From Flavisphingopyxis sp963800335 (GTDB lineage Bacteria > Pseudomonadota > Alphaproteobacteria > Sphingomonadales > Sphingomonadaceae), in NCBI GenBank assembly GCA_963800335.1, contig CAWDAN010000005.1:124001-188000 (forward strand): DNA of 64,000 bases, given 5' to 3'. The position numbers were made by a program, and so were the translations under genes. The notes under the pieces were generated by a model. That model saw only the letters and a program-made list of their open reading frames with translations. It was not told where the DNA came from and did no database searches. Every line of letters starts with the position of its first letter. Position 1 is the first letter of the stretch. Below are positions 18,910 through 30,649 of the stretch, piece after piece.

Positions 18910-19911
18910 ATGACCGCCGTTCTCGACATTTTTCGTGCACTTGCCGACCCCACCCGGCTTCGCATCTTGGCGCTGCTCGGCGATGTCGAACTGGCGATCG
19001 GCGAAGTCGCACAGGTCATCGGCCAGAGTCAGCCGCGCGTATCACGCCACGTCCGTATCCTGATCGAGGCAGATCTTGTCGAACGGCGCAAGGAGGGCGG
19101 CTGGGTCTTTCTCAAAATGGCCGACAGCTGCGCCGCTCGCGCATATCGTGCGTTTCTCGTCGAGGCCAAACGGTCGCGCGAAGAGAACGATATCTTCGCC
19201 GCCGACCACGCGGCGCTGGGCGAGGTCCATGAGGAACGCAACGCCGCCGCACGGCGCTATTTCGCCGATCATGCCAAGGAATGGGATGCGATCCGGTCGC
19301 TCTATGCCCCCGACGGCGAGATCGAAAAGGCGATGGCGAAACTGCTCGGCAGCCGCCCGCTCGGCCGCTTGCTCGACATCGGTACCGGCACCGGGCGCAT
19401 GGTCGAACTGTTCGCGCACCAGGCCGATATCGCCGTCGCCTTCGACCGCAGTTCGGAAATGCTGCGGATCGCGCGCGCCAAGCTGGTGCCAAGCGCGCAG
19501 CCGGTCGATTTCGTCCAGGGCGATTTCAACGCGCTGCCGTTCGAGTCCGCCGCGTTCGATACCGCGATCCTCCACCAGGTTCTGCACTATTCGCGTAACC
19601 CGCAACGCGTGATCGGCGAGGTCGCGCGCGTCCTCACGCCTGGCGGCATCGCGCTGTTCGCCGATTTCGCCCCGCATATGCGCGAAGACCTGCGCACCGG
19701 CAGCGCGCATGCGCGGCTCGGCTTCGCGCACGAGCAGATGCGGGCATGGCTCGACGAGGAAGGCATGCAGATCGAAAGCCAGAGCGAGATCGGCGGCGGC
19801 GAACTCACTGTCTGCCTGTGGCTCGCGCGGCGCGGTTCCGCCGATGGCGCCGGCAAGCGTGACGGCGAAGCCTGGAACAGCAAGGCGCATCAGAAAAGGC
19901 ACGCGGCATGA
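18910..19911 (+). CDS. ArsR-family HTH fused to SAM-methyltransferase domain (SahR-like)
   Basis: The protein has 333 residues from the ATG at 18910, or 336 from 18901. The N-terminal ArsR winged helix (about 1-85) contains LADPTRLRILALLGD and the recognition helix QPRVSRHVRILIEADLV. A class I methyltransferase-like domain follows from about 150, with motif I LLDIGTGTGRMVELFA and a later GDFNALPF. ArsR proteins of this build act as SahR-type regulators that sense S-adenosylhomocysteine and control methionine genes in Proteobacteria. The gene overlaps metF (ATGA). I infer autoregulation and control of metF-metH. No metal-binding cysteine pair typical of ArsR metal sensors is seen. Confidence 0.85.
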   Translation: MTAVLDIFRALADPTRLRILALLGDVELAIGEVAQVIGQSQPRVSRHVRILIEADLVERRKEGGWVFLKMADSCAARAYRAFLVEAKRSREENDIFAADHAALGEVHEERNAAARRYFADHAKEWDAIRSLYAPDGEIEKAMAKLLGSRPLGRLLDIGTGTGRMVELFAHQADIAVAFDRSSEMLRIARAKLVPSAQPVDFVQGDFNALPFESAAFDTAILHQVLHYSRNPQRVIGEVARVLTPGGIALFADFAPHMREDLRTGSAHARLGFAHEQMRAWLDEEGMQIESQSEIGGGELTVCLWLARRGSADGAGKRDGEAWNSKAHQKRHAA

Positions 19912-20863
19912 CCCCTTCGTTCACCGACCTCGAAGAAGCGAGCCGCGCGCTCGGCGCGCCGTTGTTCGCCGACCTGTCGGGTGATATCGCCGTCAGCTTC
20001 GAATTCTTCCCGCCTGCGTCCGACGCGATGGCGACAAAATTGTGGAGCGCCATCGAGACGCTCGCACCGCTTGGGGCCGCGCTTCGTTTCGGTGACCTAT
20101 GGCGCCGGCGGATCGACGCGCGAGCGTACGCATGAGACCGTCAAGCGGATCATTGCCGAAACCGAACTTACCCCTGCGGCGCATCTGACCTGCGTCGGCG
20201 CCACCCGCGCCGAGGTGGACGAAGTCGCGCGCGGATACTGGGAGGCAGGCGTGCGCCATATCGTCGCGCTGCGCGGCGACGCGCCCGACGGCCACGCCTA
20301 TGCGCCGCACCCGCAAGGCTATGCCAATGCCGCCGAACTCGTCACGGGTCTCGGCAAAATCGCCGATTTCGACATTTCGGTCGCCGCCTATCCCGAAACG
20401 CACCCCGATGCGGGCGACAGCGTCGGTCGATCTCGACAATCTCAAGCGCAAGATCGACGCCGGAGCCAACCGCGCGATCACCCAGTTCTTCTTCACCCCC
20501 GAATGTTTCTTCCGCTTTCGCGATGCGGTTGCCGCCGCCGGGATCGATGCCGAGATCGTGCCAGGCATATTGCCGGTGTCGAACGTCGCGCAGACACGCC
20601 GCTTCGCCGGCCTGTGCGGCACCGCGATCCCCGGCTGGATGGACCGGTTATTCGAAGGCCTCGACGACCGCCCCGATGCGCGCAAGCTCGTCGCCGCGAC
20701 GCTGGCGGCCGAACTCGCCCGGCGGTTCTATGCCGGCGGCGTGCGCGAATTCCATTTCTACACGCTCAACCGCGCCGAACTGTCCTATGCGATCTGTCAC
20801 CTGCTGGGTCTCAGGCCGAAGCCCGACGCGAACGCCGCCCTCAGCCAGGATCAAGCCGCATGA
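19908..20863 (+). pseudogene. metF: metF (5,10-methylenetetrahydrofolate reductase), two frameshifts
   Basis: Three consecutive frames together encode a complete MetF of about 317 residues. The first part starts at the ATG at 19908 and includes VSFEFFPP. The second runs RFVSVTYGAGGSTRE to AAYPETHPDAGDS. The third runs VDLDNLKRKIDAGANRAITQFFF to the stop. The breaks are at about 20073-20076, in a run of four G, and at about 20422-20429, where GTCG appears twice in tandem. Each break is a net +1, and no stop occurs in the restored frame. The enzyme makes 5-methyltetrahydrofolate for MetH. The start overlaps the regulator stop and the stop overlaps metH. Sequence error is more likely than true inactivation. 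Confidence 0.85.
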
Positions 20864-21909
20864 CGTCGCGCGAAGCCTTCCACGTTTCCGCCGCCGCGAC
20901 ACGGATCCTGATCAAGGACGGCCCGTTCGGCACCGAATTGCAGCGCCGCGACGCCTATGCCGGTGACTTCGCCGGCGACCTCGGTCTTTCCGCCGACCAG
21001 CGCGGCAATGGCGACATGGCCAATCTGGCGCGGCCCGACATCGTCGGTGCGGTGATCGACGATTATCTCGCCGCGGGCGCCGACCTCATCGCGACCAACA
21101 CCTTCAACGCCAACCGCGTCAGCCAGTCCGAATACGGCGCCGAGCACCTGGTCGGCGAGATCAACCGCGCCGCCGCACGGATTGCGCGCGAACGCATCGA
21201 CGCCGCAACCGCCAAGGACGGGCGCCCGCGCTTCGTTGCCGGCGCGCTGGGGCCGACCAACAAGACGCTGTCGCTGTCGCCCGACGTCGGCGATCCGGGC
21301 TTTCGCGCGATCGATTTCGATACGCTGAAAGACGTTTATCGCGAACAGGCAGAAGCGCTCGCCGAGGGCGGCGCCGATTTCATCCTGGTCGAGACGGTGT
21401 TCGACACATTGAACGCCAAGGCAGCGATCTTTGGCACGCTCGAGGCCGAGCAGGCTCTGGGACGCGAACTGCCGCTGATGCTGTCGATGACGCTGACCGA
21501 TCTGTCGGGTCGCAACCTGTCGGGCCACACGATCGAGGCATTCTGGTACAGCGTGCGCCACGCCCGCCCGCTGACGATCGGGCTCAACTGCTCGTTCGGC
21601 GCCGAACAATTGCGCAGCCACGTCAAGCAGTTGAGCGCGATCGCCGACACGCTCGTCATGGCCTATCCCAATGCCGGCCTGCCCAACGATCTCGGCGAAT
21701 ATGACGAGGAACCGCAGACGACCGCGGGGCTGGTCCGCGACTGGGCAGCTGGCGGCCTCGTCAACGTGCTCGGCGGCTGCTGCGGATCGCGCCCCGACCA
21801 TATCGCCGCGATGGCGAAGGCCGTTGCGGGCCTCGCGCCGCGCGCAGTTCCCGCCCAGCCGGTCGTAACGCGCCTCGCGGGCCTCGAACCCTTCACCCTC
21901 GTCGCCTGA
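20860..21909 (+). CDS. metH: Methionine synthase, homocysteine-binding subunit (split MetH part 1)
   Basis: The protein has 349 residues, equivalent to the N-terminal homocysteine S-methyltransferase module of MetH. It has DGPFGTELQRR near the start, NTFNANRVSQSEYG and the zinc-ligand cysteines: one in GLNCSFGAEQLR and a pair in NVLGGCCGSRPDHI. It binds homocysteine and the zinc that activates its thiol. The rest of MetH is a separate gene 13 bases downstream. The ATG overlaps the last codons of metF (ATGA). The split arrangement is a recurring form of MetH in alphaproteobacteria. Confidence 0.93.
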   Translation: MTSREAFHVSAAATRILIKDGPFGTELQRRDAYAGDFAGDLGLSADQRGNGDMANLARPDIVGAVIDDYLAAGADLIATNTFNANRVSQSEYGAEHLVGEINRAAARIARERIDAATAKDGRPRFVAGALGPTNKTLSLSPDVGDPGFRAIDFDTLKDVYREQAEALAEGGADFILVETVFDTLNAKAAIFGTLEAEQALGRELPLMLSMTLTDLSGRNLSGHTIEAFWYSVRHARPLTIGLNCSFGAEQLRSHVKQLSAIADTLVMAYPNAGLPNDLGEYDEEPQTTAGLVRDWAAGGLVNVLGGCCGSRPDHIAAMAKAVAGLAPRAVPAQPVVTRLAGLEPFTLVA

Positions 21910-21922
21910 GGCCCCTGTACAG

Positions 21923-24541
<2,619 letters not shown>

Positions 24542-24606
24542 GCGAGCCGGGGCCGACATGGTTAAGCCGCTCGACCGCGCCGCCCGCGCGGTGGTAATAT
24601 GATCGC

Positions 24607-25546
24607 ATGACCCGTTTCGCCATCGCGCTGACCGCGCTCATCGCCCTCGCCGCCCCAGCCTCCGCGCAGCGCGCCGAGGGGCCCTTCACCATCGAGAAGA
24701 GCGGGCGCAGCTATGCGCGTCTCGCCGACGCGGTCGCCGCGATCGGCGACGGCGCGGGGACGATCCGCATCGCGCCGGGAACCTATTCCGACTGCGCGGT
24801 GCAGGATGGCGGGATCATTGCCTATGTCGCCGCCGAGCCGGGCACCGCGATCTTCGACGGCGGCATCTGCGAGGACAAGGCGACGCTCGTCCTCCATGGC
24901 AGGGGCGCGCGGGTCGACGGCCTGGTGTTCCAGAACCTCCAGGTCGATGACGGCAACGGAGCAGGAATTCGGATCGAAACGGGCAATCTCGAGGTCGCCA
25001 ACTCGCTGTTCCGCAACAGCGAGGAAGGGATATTGAGCGCCGGACGATGCCGCCTCTTCGATCAGCGTCACGCGTTCGACCTTTTCGCGGCTCGGCCGCT
25101 GCGACCGCGGCCTGTCATGCGCGCACAGCATCTATATCGGCGATTACGGTTCGCTTACCGTCACCCAGTCGCGCTTTGAAAAGGGCAATGGCGGCCATTA
25201 CGTCAAGAGCCGGTCGCGCCGCACCGTCGTCACCAATTCGACCTTCGACGACACCGCCGGGCGGGCGACCAACTACATGATCGACCTGCCCGAAGGGTCG
25301 ACCGGCGCGATCACCGGCAACCTCTTCATCCAGGGCCGCGACAAGGAAAACTATTCGGCCTTCATCGCGGTCGCCGCCGAAGACCGGACGTACAGTTCGG
25401 CGGGCCTCAAGATCGACGACAACGTCGCGGCGATCGCGCCCGGGGTGACGCGATCGACAATCTTCATCGCCAACTGGAGCAAGGACAAGCTCGCGATCGG
25501 CGACAACCGGCTCGGCGACGGACTGACGCTTTACGAGAAACGCTGA
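24607..25546 (+). pseudogene. Exported right-handed beta-helix protein, one frameshift
   Basis: A signal peptide (MTRFAIALTALIALAAPASA) starts a roughly 312-residue product once a single +1 break at about 25041-25043 is corrected. There the extra G in GCCGGACG moves the frame, and the downstream frame continues DDAASSISVTRSTF. Repeated short beta-strand turns such as VDGLVFQNLQVDDGNG, NSLFRNSEEGI and NSTFDDTAGR are typical of parallel beta-helix (pectate-lyase-like) proteins of the periplasm or surface. No catalytic residues are identified, so the substrate is unknown. No stop interrupts the restored frame. It stands alone between metH and dsbD. Confidence 0.72.
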
Positions 25547-25577
25547 CGCGCAGCGCTTCGCCCGCTATAGGCGCCGC

Positions 25578-27620
25578 ATGACCCGCACGATCCTGTTCCT
25601 CCTCGGCGCCTTCGCGTTGCTGTTCGCCGCCCCCGCGACGGCGCAGACATTCGGCGCCGGCCCCGCACATATCCAGGCGTCGCTCGAAGCCGAGACGATG
25701 CGCCCTGCGCCCGGCGGCGAGACGACGCTCGCCTTCGTCATGAAGCCCGATGCCGGCTGGCACGGATACTGGAAGAACGGCGGCGATGCCGGGCTGGGCA
25801 TGGACATCGACTGGTCGCTGCCGACGGGCGTCAGTGTCGGCGAGCTCGCCTATCCGGTGCCCAAGACGCTCGTCATCGCGGGGCTGATGAACCATGTCTA
25901 TGAGGCGCCCTATGCGCTGACCGTCCCGCTCAAAGTCTCGCGCGCAATCGCACCGGGGACGATGATCGCGATCGAGGCGCGGGCGCGCTGGCTGGCGTGC
26001 ACCGACAAGGTCTGCGTCCCCGAAAGCGGCACTTTTACCCTGCGACTGCGCGCCGGCGACGGCACGATCGATCCGGCCAGCCGCGCGCGCTTCGACGGCT
26101 TTCGGGCCAAGCTGCCGCAACCGCTAGGCTCGCCCGCATCCTATACGCTCGACGGCGCCGACATCCGCTTCGCCATCCCCTTGCCCGCCGCCATCGCCGC
26201 AGCCGATCCGCACCTGTTCGTCGCGACCATCGACGCGGTCGAGGCGGGCGCGCCACAGCGCTTCGCGCGCGACGGCGACCGGCTGATCGTCGCGACGCGC
26301 GCCGCACCGAACTTTACCCCCGGCACCCGGGTCGATGCACTGATCCGGCTCGGCGGGTCGCGCGGCCTGTCGTTCAGCGCGGCGCCCGGCGACGTGCCGC
26401 CGATCGCTGAGGGGTTCGATATCGGCCTGCTGCTCGCCGCATTGGGTGCGGCAGTGCTCGGCGGGCTGATCCTCAACATCATGCCGTGCGTCTTCCCGAT
26501 CCTCAGCCTCAAGGCGCTGTCGCTCGCGCGCGCCGGCGGCGACGAGCGCCGCGCGCGCCACGAAGCACTCGCTTATGCCGGCGGCGTGATCCTCGTCTGC
26601 CTCGCGCTCGGCGGTCTGCTCATCGCGCTGCGCGCCGGCGGCGAGAACCTCGGCTGGGCATTCCAGCTCCAGGACCGCCGCATCGTCTTCATCCTGCTGC
26701 TGCTCGTCGTTGCGATCACCGCCAACCTTGCCGGCCTGTTCGAACTGCCCGGCTTCGGCGGCGGCGAAGCTTTGGCGGGGCGTGGCGGGACGCGCGGCGC
26801 CTTCTGGACCGGCGCGCTCGCCGCCTTCGTCGCGACGCCGTGCACCGGCCCGTTCATGGGCGTGGCGCTCGGCGCAACGCTGGTTCTTCCTCCTCTCGCC
26901 GCGCTGGCGATCTTCGGCGGACTGGGGCTCGGCCTGGCGTTGCCCTTCCTCGTGATCGGTTACGTCCCCGCGCTGCGCAACCGCCTGCCCCGGCCCGGCC
27001 CGTGGATGGAGCGCTTCCGCCGCTGGATGGCGTTGCCGATGGGGCTGACCGCGCTGGCGCTGCTGTGGTTGTTCTGGAAACAGGGCGGCAGTGCGTTGCT
27101 CGCCTTCGCCGCGATGGCCGGACTGTTCCTCGTCGCCGCGCTGTGGAAGGCGGGCCGCGACCAGCAGCGCGGAATATCGGCAGGCCGTGCGCTCGCGCCC
27201 GCGCTGCTCGTCGGCCTCGTCGCGCTCATCGCGCTGGTCCGCATCGCGCCGCATATCGCCGCCACCCAGAGCGCCGCCGATGCCGATACGCCATACAGCG
27301 CCGATGCGATCGCCGCGCTGCGCGCCAGCGGCACCCCCGCCTTCGTCTATTTCACCGCCGACTGGTGCGTCACCTGCAAGGCGAACGAGGCCGCGACGAT
27401 CGATCGCGAGGGCGTGCGACAGGCATTCCGCGATAACGATGTCGCGGTGCTCGTTGGCGACTGGACCGACGGCGATCCCGCGCTGACCCGCGCGCTGGCA
27501 CAGTTCGAGCGCAACTCGGTGCCGCTTTACCTCTGGTATCCGCGCGGGCGCGGCGAGGCGGAAATCCTGCCGCAGGTGCTGACGCCGTCCATGCTGATCG
27601 AACGAGCCCGCGCGCGGTGA
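25578..27620 (+). CDS. dsbD: DsbD/ScsB-type thiol:disulfide interchange protein
   Basis: The protein has 680 residues. A signal peptide is followed by a periplasmic N-terminal domain with cysteines in WLACTDKVCVPE. An eight-helix membrane domain carries the paired redox cysteines in NIMPCVFPILS and ATPCTGPFMG. The C-terminal thioredoxin domain holds the active site ADWCVTCK. Electrons pass from cytoplasmic thioredoxin through the membrane cysteines to periplasmic targets. The N-terminal domain looks more like the ScsB type than the E. coli DsbD alpha domain, so the partner may differ. The stop overlaps the GTG start of tlyA. Confidence 0.9.
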   Translation: MTRTILFLLGAFALLFAAPATAQTFGAGPAHIQASLEAETMRPAPGGETTLAFVMKPDAGWHGYWKNGGDAGLGMDIDWSLPTGVSVGELAYPVPKTLVIAGLMNHVYEAPYALTVPLKVSRAIAPGTMIAIEARARWLACTDKVCVPESGTFTLRLRAGDGTIDPASRARFDGFRAKLPQPLGSPASYTLDGADIRFAIPLPAAIAAADPHLFVATIDAVEAGAPQRFARDGDRLIVATRAAPNFTPGTRVDALIRLGGSRGLSFSAAPGDVPPIAEGFDIGLLLAALGAAVLGGLILNIMPCVFPILSLKALSLARAGGDERRARHEALAYAGGVILVCLALGGLLIALRAGGENLGWAFQLQDRRIVFILLLLVVAITANLAGLFELPGFGGGEALAGRGGTRGAFWTGALAAFVATPCTGPFMGVALGATLVLPPLAALAIFGGLGLGLALPFLVIGYVPALRNRLPRPGPWMERFRRWMALPMGLTALALLWLFWKQGGSALLAFAAMAGLFLVAALWKAGRDQQRGISAGRALAPALLVGLVALIALVRIAPHIAATQSAADADTPYSADAIAALRASGTPAFVYFTADWCVTCKANEAATIDREGVRQAFRDNDVAVLVGDWTDGDPALTRALAQFERNSVPLYLWYPRGRGEAEILPQVLTPSMLIERARAR

Positions 27621-28375
27621 GCAAGACCCGCGCCGACCAGCGGATCGTCGATCTCGGCCTCGCCGAGAGCCGGACACGCGCGCAGGCGCTGATCCTCGCC
27701 GGGCTGGTCTTCACCGGCGACCGGCGGATCGACAAGGCGGGACAGCAACTCGCCGACGATGCACCGATCGACGTGCGCGGGCGCGACCATCCCTGGGTAT
27801 CGCGCGGCGGGCTCAAGCTCGACCACGCGATCGACCATTTCGCACTCGATGTGACCGACAGCGTCGCGATCGACGTCGGCAGCTCGACCGGCGGCTTTAC
27901 CGACGTCCTCCTCACGCGCGGGGCAAAACGCGTTTACGCGGTCGATTCGGGGACCAACCAGCTCGCCTGGAAGCTGCGCCAGGACGACCGCGTCGTCGTA
28001 CATGAACAGACCAGCGCCCGGATCCTGACGCCGGTGCATATCCCCGAACCGGTCGACCTGATCGTTTGTGACGCGAGCTTCATCGGCCTCGCCAAGGTGC
28101 TCGAGGTCCCGCTCGGCTTCGCTCCGCCCGGCGCAACGCTCGTCGCGCTGATCAAGCCGCAGTTCGAGGCGGCACGCCACGAGGTCGGCAAGAAGGGCGT
28201 CGTGCGCGATGCCGCGGTCCACACGCGCGTCTGCGACGAGGTGCGCGAATTTCTGGTCTCGGCCGGATGGGACGTGTTAGGCATTACCCCCAGCCCGATC
28301 ACCGGCCCGCAAGGCAATGTCGAATTTCTCATCGCCGCGCGCAAAGTCGCTTTAACTCCACTGGAGACGTCATGA
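27617..28375 (+). CDS. tlyA: TlyA-family rRNA 2'-O-methyltransferase / hemolysin-like
   Basis: The protein has 252 residues, with an N-terminal S4 RNA-binding domain (RADQRIVDLGLAESRTRAQ) and an FtsJ-like methyltransferase domain. SAM-binding motif I is IDVGSSTGGFTDVLL, and the conserved VDSGTNQLAWKLR follows. TlyA enzymes methylate cytidines of 16S and 23S rRNA and affect capreomycin sensitivity in mycobacteria; hemolysin is a historical name. Translation starts at a GTG that overlaps the dsbD stop (GTGA), and the stop overlaps the next ATG. Both overlaps suggest coupling. Confidence 0.9.
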   Translation: MSKTRADQRIVDLGLAESRTRAQALILAGLVFTGDRRIDKAGQQLADDAPIDVRGRDHPWVSRGGLKLDHAIDHFALDVTDSVAIDVGSSTGGFTDVLLTRGAKRVYAVDSGTNQLAWKLRQDDRVVVHEQTSARILTPVHIPEPVDLIVCDASFIGLAKVLEVPLGFAPPGATLVALIKPQFEAARHEVGKKGVVRDAAVHTRVCDEVREFLVSAGWDVLGITPSPITGPQGNVEFLIAARKVALTPLETS

Positions 28376-28926
28376 ACGAGATCGCATCCCCGGGCCAGTT
28401 GCGCATGTCCTACCTGCGCTGGGCCCTGTTCACCGTACCGCTGATCGTCGTGATCGGCAGCGCGATGGGCTATTTGTCGAACTCGGGCTATCAGAACAAC
28501 TGGTTCGCGCTGCTCGCCAAGCCCGCGCTTACCCCGCCGGGCTGGGTCTTCGGCGTCGTCTGGCCGATCCTCTATGTCATGCTTGGGCTGGCCATCGCGA
28601 TGGTCCTCAATGCCCGCCGAGCGCGCGGACGCGGGATCGCGATCGCATTGTTCAGCCTCCACATGCTGCTCAATTTTGCCTGGTCGCCGGTATTTTTCCG
28701 GCTCCACCAGGTCTGGCCGGCGTTCTGGATCATCGCCGCGATGCTCATCTCGGCGATCGTCATCACCGTCCTGTTCGCGCGGATTCGCAAGGCCGCGGCG
28801 TGGCTGCTCGTGCCATACATGATATGGCTCGGCTTTGCCGCGATGCTCAACCTGACCATCGCGCTCGACAATCCCGACGCAGCAACCCTTCACACGCCCG
28901 CCGCGAGTACCCAGATAGACCTCTGA
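28372..28926 (+). CDS. TspO/MBR-family tryptophan-rich sensory protein
   Basis: The protein has 184 residues and five membrane helices. The family signatures are KPALTPPGWVFGVVWPILY in the first loop, NFAWSPVFFRLHQVWPA in the middle, and PYMIWLGFAAMLN in the last helix. TspO binds porphyrins and other hydrophobic ligands in the bacterial outer or inner membrane and is linked to tetrapyrrole or stress regulation in Rhodobacter. The N-terminal 20 residues are an extra polar extension. The ATG at 28372 overlaps the tlyA stop and has GGAGA upstream. Confidence 0.92.
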   Translation: MNEIASPGQLRMSYLRWALFTVPLIVVIGSAMGYLSNSGYQNNWFALLAKPALTPPGWVFGVVWPILYVMLGLAIAMVLNARRARGRGIAIALFSLHMLLNFAWSPVFFRLHQVWPAFWIIAAMLISAIVITVLFARIRKAAAWLLVPYMIWLGFAAMLNLTIALDNPDAATLHTPAASTQIDL

Positions 28927-28948
28927 ACGCGCTTTAAGGAAATACGAC

Positions 28949-29251
28949 ATGCAATCGCAGAACCGATTTTTCGACGACCTCGCCAAGGTCATCAACGGCG
29001 CCGCCGGGACCATCGCCGGGGTCGGGCGCGAAGCCGAGTCTTCGGCACGCGACCGCGCGCGCGAATGGATCGGCGGCCTCGACTTCGTTGCCCGCGACGA
29101 GTTCGACGCGGTCAAGGACATGGCGGCCAAGGCGCGCGCCGAAGTCGACGTCCTGAAGGCACGCCTCGACGCGCTCGAAGCCAAGACCGGATCGGCCTCG
29201 ACCGCAGCGCGCAAGGTCGCCGCGAAGCCGAAGGGAAAGCCCGCCGCCTGA
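28949..29251 (+). CDS. ubiK: UbiK-like ubiquinone biosynthesis accessory factor (BMFP)
   Basis: The product has 100 residues. An N-terminal half reads MQSQNRFFDDLAKVINGAAG, then a coiled coil of about 30 residues follows (ARDEFDAVKDMAAKARAEV, then DVLKARLDALEAK), and a Lys/Ala-rich tail ends it. This is the plan of the BMFP/UbiK family (membrane-fusogenic coiled-coil proteins that assist aerobic ubiquinone synthesis in gammaproteobacteria). In this window coq7 provides another step of the same pathway. Family membership is likely and the ubiquinone role is inferred. An AAGGAAA-type site precedes the ATG. Confidence 0.8.
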   Translation: MQSQNRFFDDLAKVINGAAGTIAGVGREAESSARDRAREWIGGLDFVARDEFDAVKDMAAKARAEVDVLKARLDALEAKTGSASTAARKVAAKPKGKPAA

Positions 29252-29273
29252 ACGGGCGCATCGAGGCAACGAC

Positions 29274-29777
29274 ATGAGCGACGAACTTTTCCCCGACGAT
29301 GAAGACGATGCCGCCCCGATCGACATGCTCGGCGTCTATTTCGAGGCGCACGGCTGGTCGCACGAGCACGTCAGCGACGACGAGATCGTCGCGACGACGC
29401 AAGGGTCGTGGGCGAATTACGAACTGCGTGCGATCTGGCGCGAAGAGGATCAGGTGCTGCAATTGCTCGCCTTTCCCGACGTCCGCGTCGTCGAGGACAA
29501 GCGCGCACCGGTCTGGGAAGTCATCGGCCTTGCCAACGAGCAACTGTGGCTCGGCCATTTCGAGATGTGGTCGTCGAGCGGGATCGTCCTGTTCCGCCAC
29601 GCCGTTTTGCTCGGACCCGACGCGACGCTGACGCTCGAACAGGCGCAGACGCTCGTCGAAACCGCGATCGACGAATGCGAGCGGTTCTATCCGGTCTTCC
29701 AATTTGTGCTATGGGGCGGCAAGACGCCCGCCGAAGCCTTGAGTGCATCGCTGATCGACACGCGCGGCGAGGCCTGA
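29274..29777 (+). CDS. YbjN-domain protein
   Basis: A 167-residue soluble protein with an acidic start (MSDELFPDDEDDAAPIDML). It fits the YbjN family fold: WSHEHVSDDEIVATTQGSW, then a repeated beta-strand unit and a C-terminal helix (ETAIDECERFYPVFQFVLW). YbjN proteins resemble secretion chaperones structurally and affect motility and stress when overproduced in E. coli; the mechanism is unknown. It sits between ubiK and proC with short spacers (22 and 35 bases), probably in one transcript. The order ubiK-ybjN-proC looks like a conserved alphaproteobacterial neighbourhood. Confidence 0.85.
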   Translation: MSDELFPDDEDDAAPIDMLGVYFEAHGWSHEHVSDDEIVATTQGSWANYELRAIWREEDQVLQLLAFPDVRVVEDKRAPVWEVIGLANEQLWLGHFEMWSSSGIVLFRHAVLLGPDATLTLEQAQTLVETAIDECERFYPVFQFVLWGGKTPAEALSASLIDTRGEA

Positions 29778-29812
29778 CGCCTGCCGCACCTCCATTCCGA
29801 CAGGAACCCAAC

Positions 29813-30646
29813 ATGACCACTTCTCTCTCCCGTTTCGGGCAGCACATCGTCCTGTTCGGCTGCGGCAACATGGCGAGCGCGATGCTCGGCCGCTGGCTCG
29901 ATGCAGGCCTCGATCCCGCCCAGGTCACGGCAATCCGGCCGAGCGGAATGGCCGTCGCCAACGGCGTGAAGGTCGTCACGACGCCGGCCGAGGCTCCCGC
30001 CAATCCCGACATCCTGATGATCGGCGTCAAGCCGCAGATGCTCGGCGACGTCGCCGAGGATATTGCCCGCCTGGCGGGCCCCGACACGATCGTCCTGTCG
30101 ATCCTCGCCGGCGTCACGATCGACGATTTGCGTGGACGCTTTCCCGGCGCCGCCGCGCGGATGCGCGTGATGCCCAACATGCCCGTGCGAACCGGCAAGG
30201 GCGTTGTCGGCCTCGCCGGAGCCGACGGCAAGGACGCCGCGCGCAAGACGATCACGCGGCTGATGACGCCGCTCGGCCATGTCGAATGGATCGACGAGGA
30301 AAACCAGTTCGACGCGCTGACCGCGCTGACCGGATCGGGTCCAGCGTTCGTCTACCGCTTCGTCGACGCGATGCGCGCCGGCGGCGAACGCCTCGGCTTC
30401 GATGAACCGACCGCGCTGCGCCTCGCCCGCGCGACGCTGGCGAGTGCCGCCGCCCAGCTCGAGGTCAGCGAGCTGACGCCAACCGAGCTTGCCGCGCAGG
30501 TCGCCAGCCGCGGCGGCATGACGCAGGCGGGCCTCGATGTGCTCGACGAGGATGCGCGGCTTGCCAGCCTGATGACCGAAACGCTGCGCGCTGCGCGCGC
30601 GCGCGGACGCGAGCTCGCCGCCCTGGCGCGCGAAGGCCAGGACTGA
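29813..30646 (+). CDS. proC: Pyrroline-5-carboxylate reductase
   Basis: The protein has 277 residues. The NADPH-binding N-terminus is VLFGCGNMASAMLGRWL; GVKPQMLGDV and the strand SILAGVTIDDL follow. The active-site signature LTALTGSGPAFVYRF and the C-terminal dimer region ASRGGMTQAGLDVLDE are both present. It reduces pyrroline-5-carboxylate to proline in the cytoplasm. The ATG at 29813 is chosen because CAGGAACC precedes it and because upstream sequence in this frame lies inside the YbjN gene. The 3' end lies four bases from the convergent ArsC-like gene. Confidence 0.96.
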   Translation: MTTSLSRFGQHIVLFGCGNMASAMLGRWLDAGLDPAQVTAIRPSGMAVANGVKVVTTPAEAPANPDILMIGVKPQMLGDVAEDIARLAGPDTIVLSILAGVTIDDLRGRFPGAAARMRVMPNMPVRTGKGVVGLAGADGKDAARKTITRLMTPLGHVEWIDEENQFDALTALTGSGPAFVYRFVDAMRAGGERLGFDEPTALRLARATLASAAAQLEVSELTPTELAAQVASRGGMTQAGLDVLDEDARLASLMTETLRAARARGRELAALAREGQD

Positions 30647-30649
30647 CGA

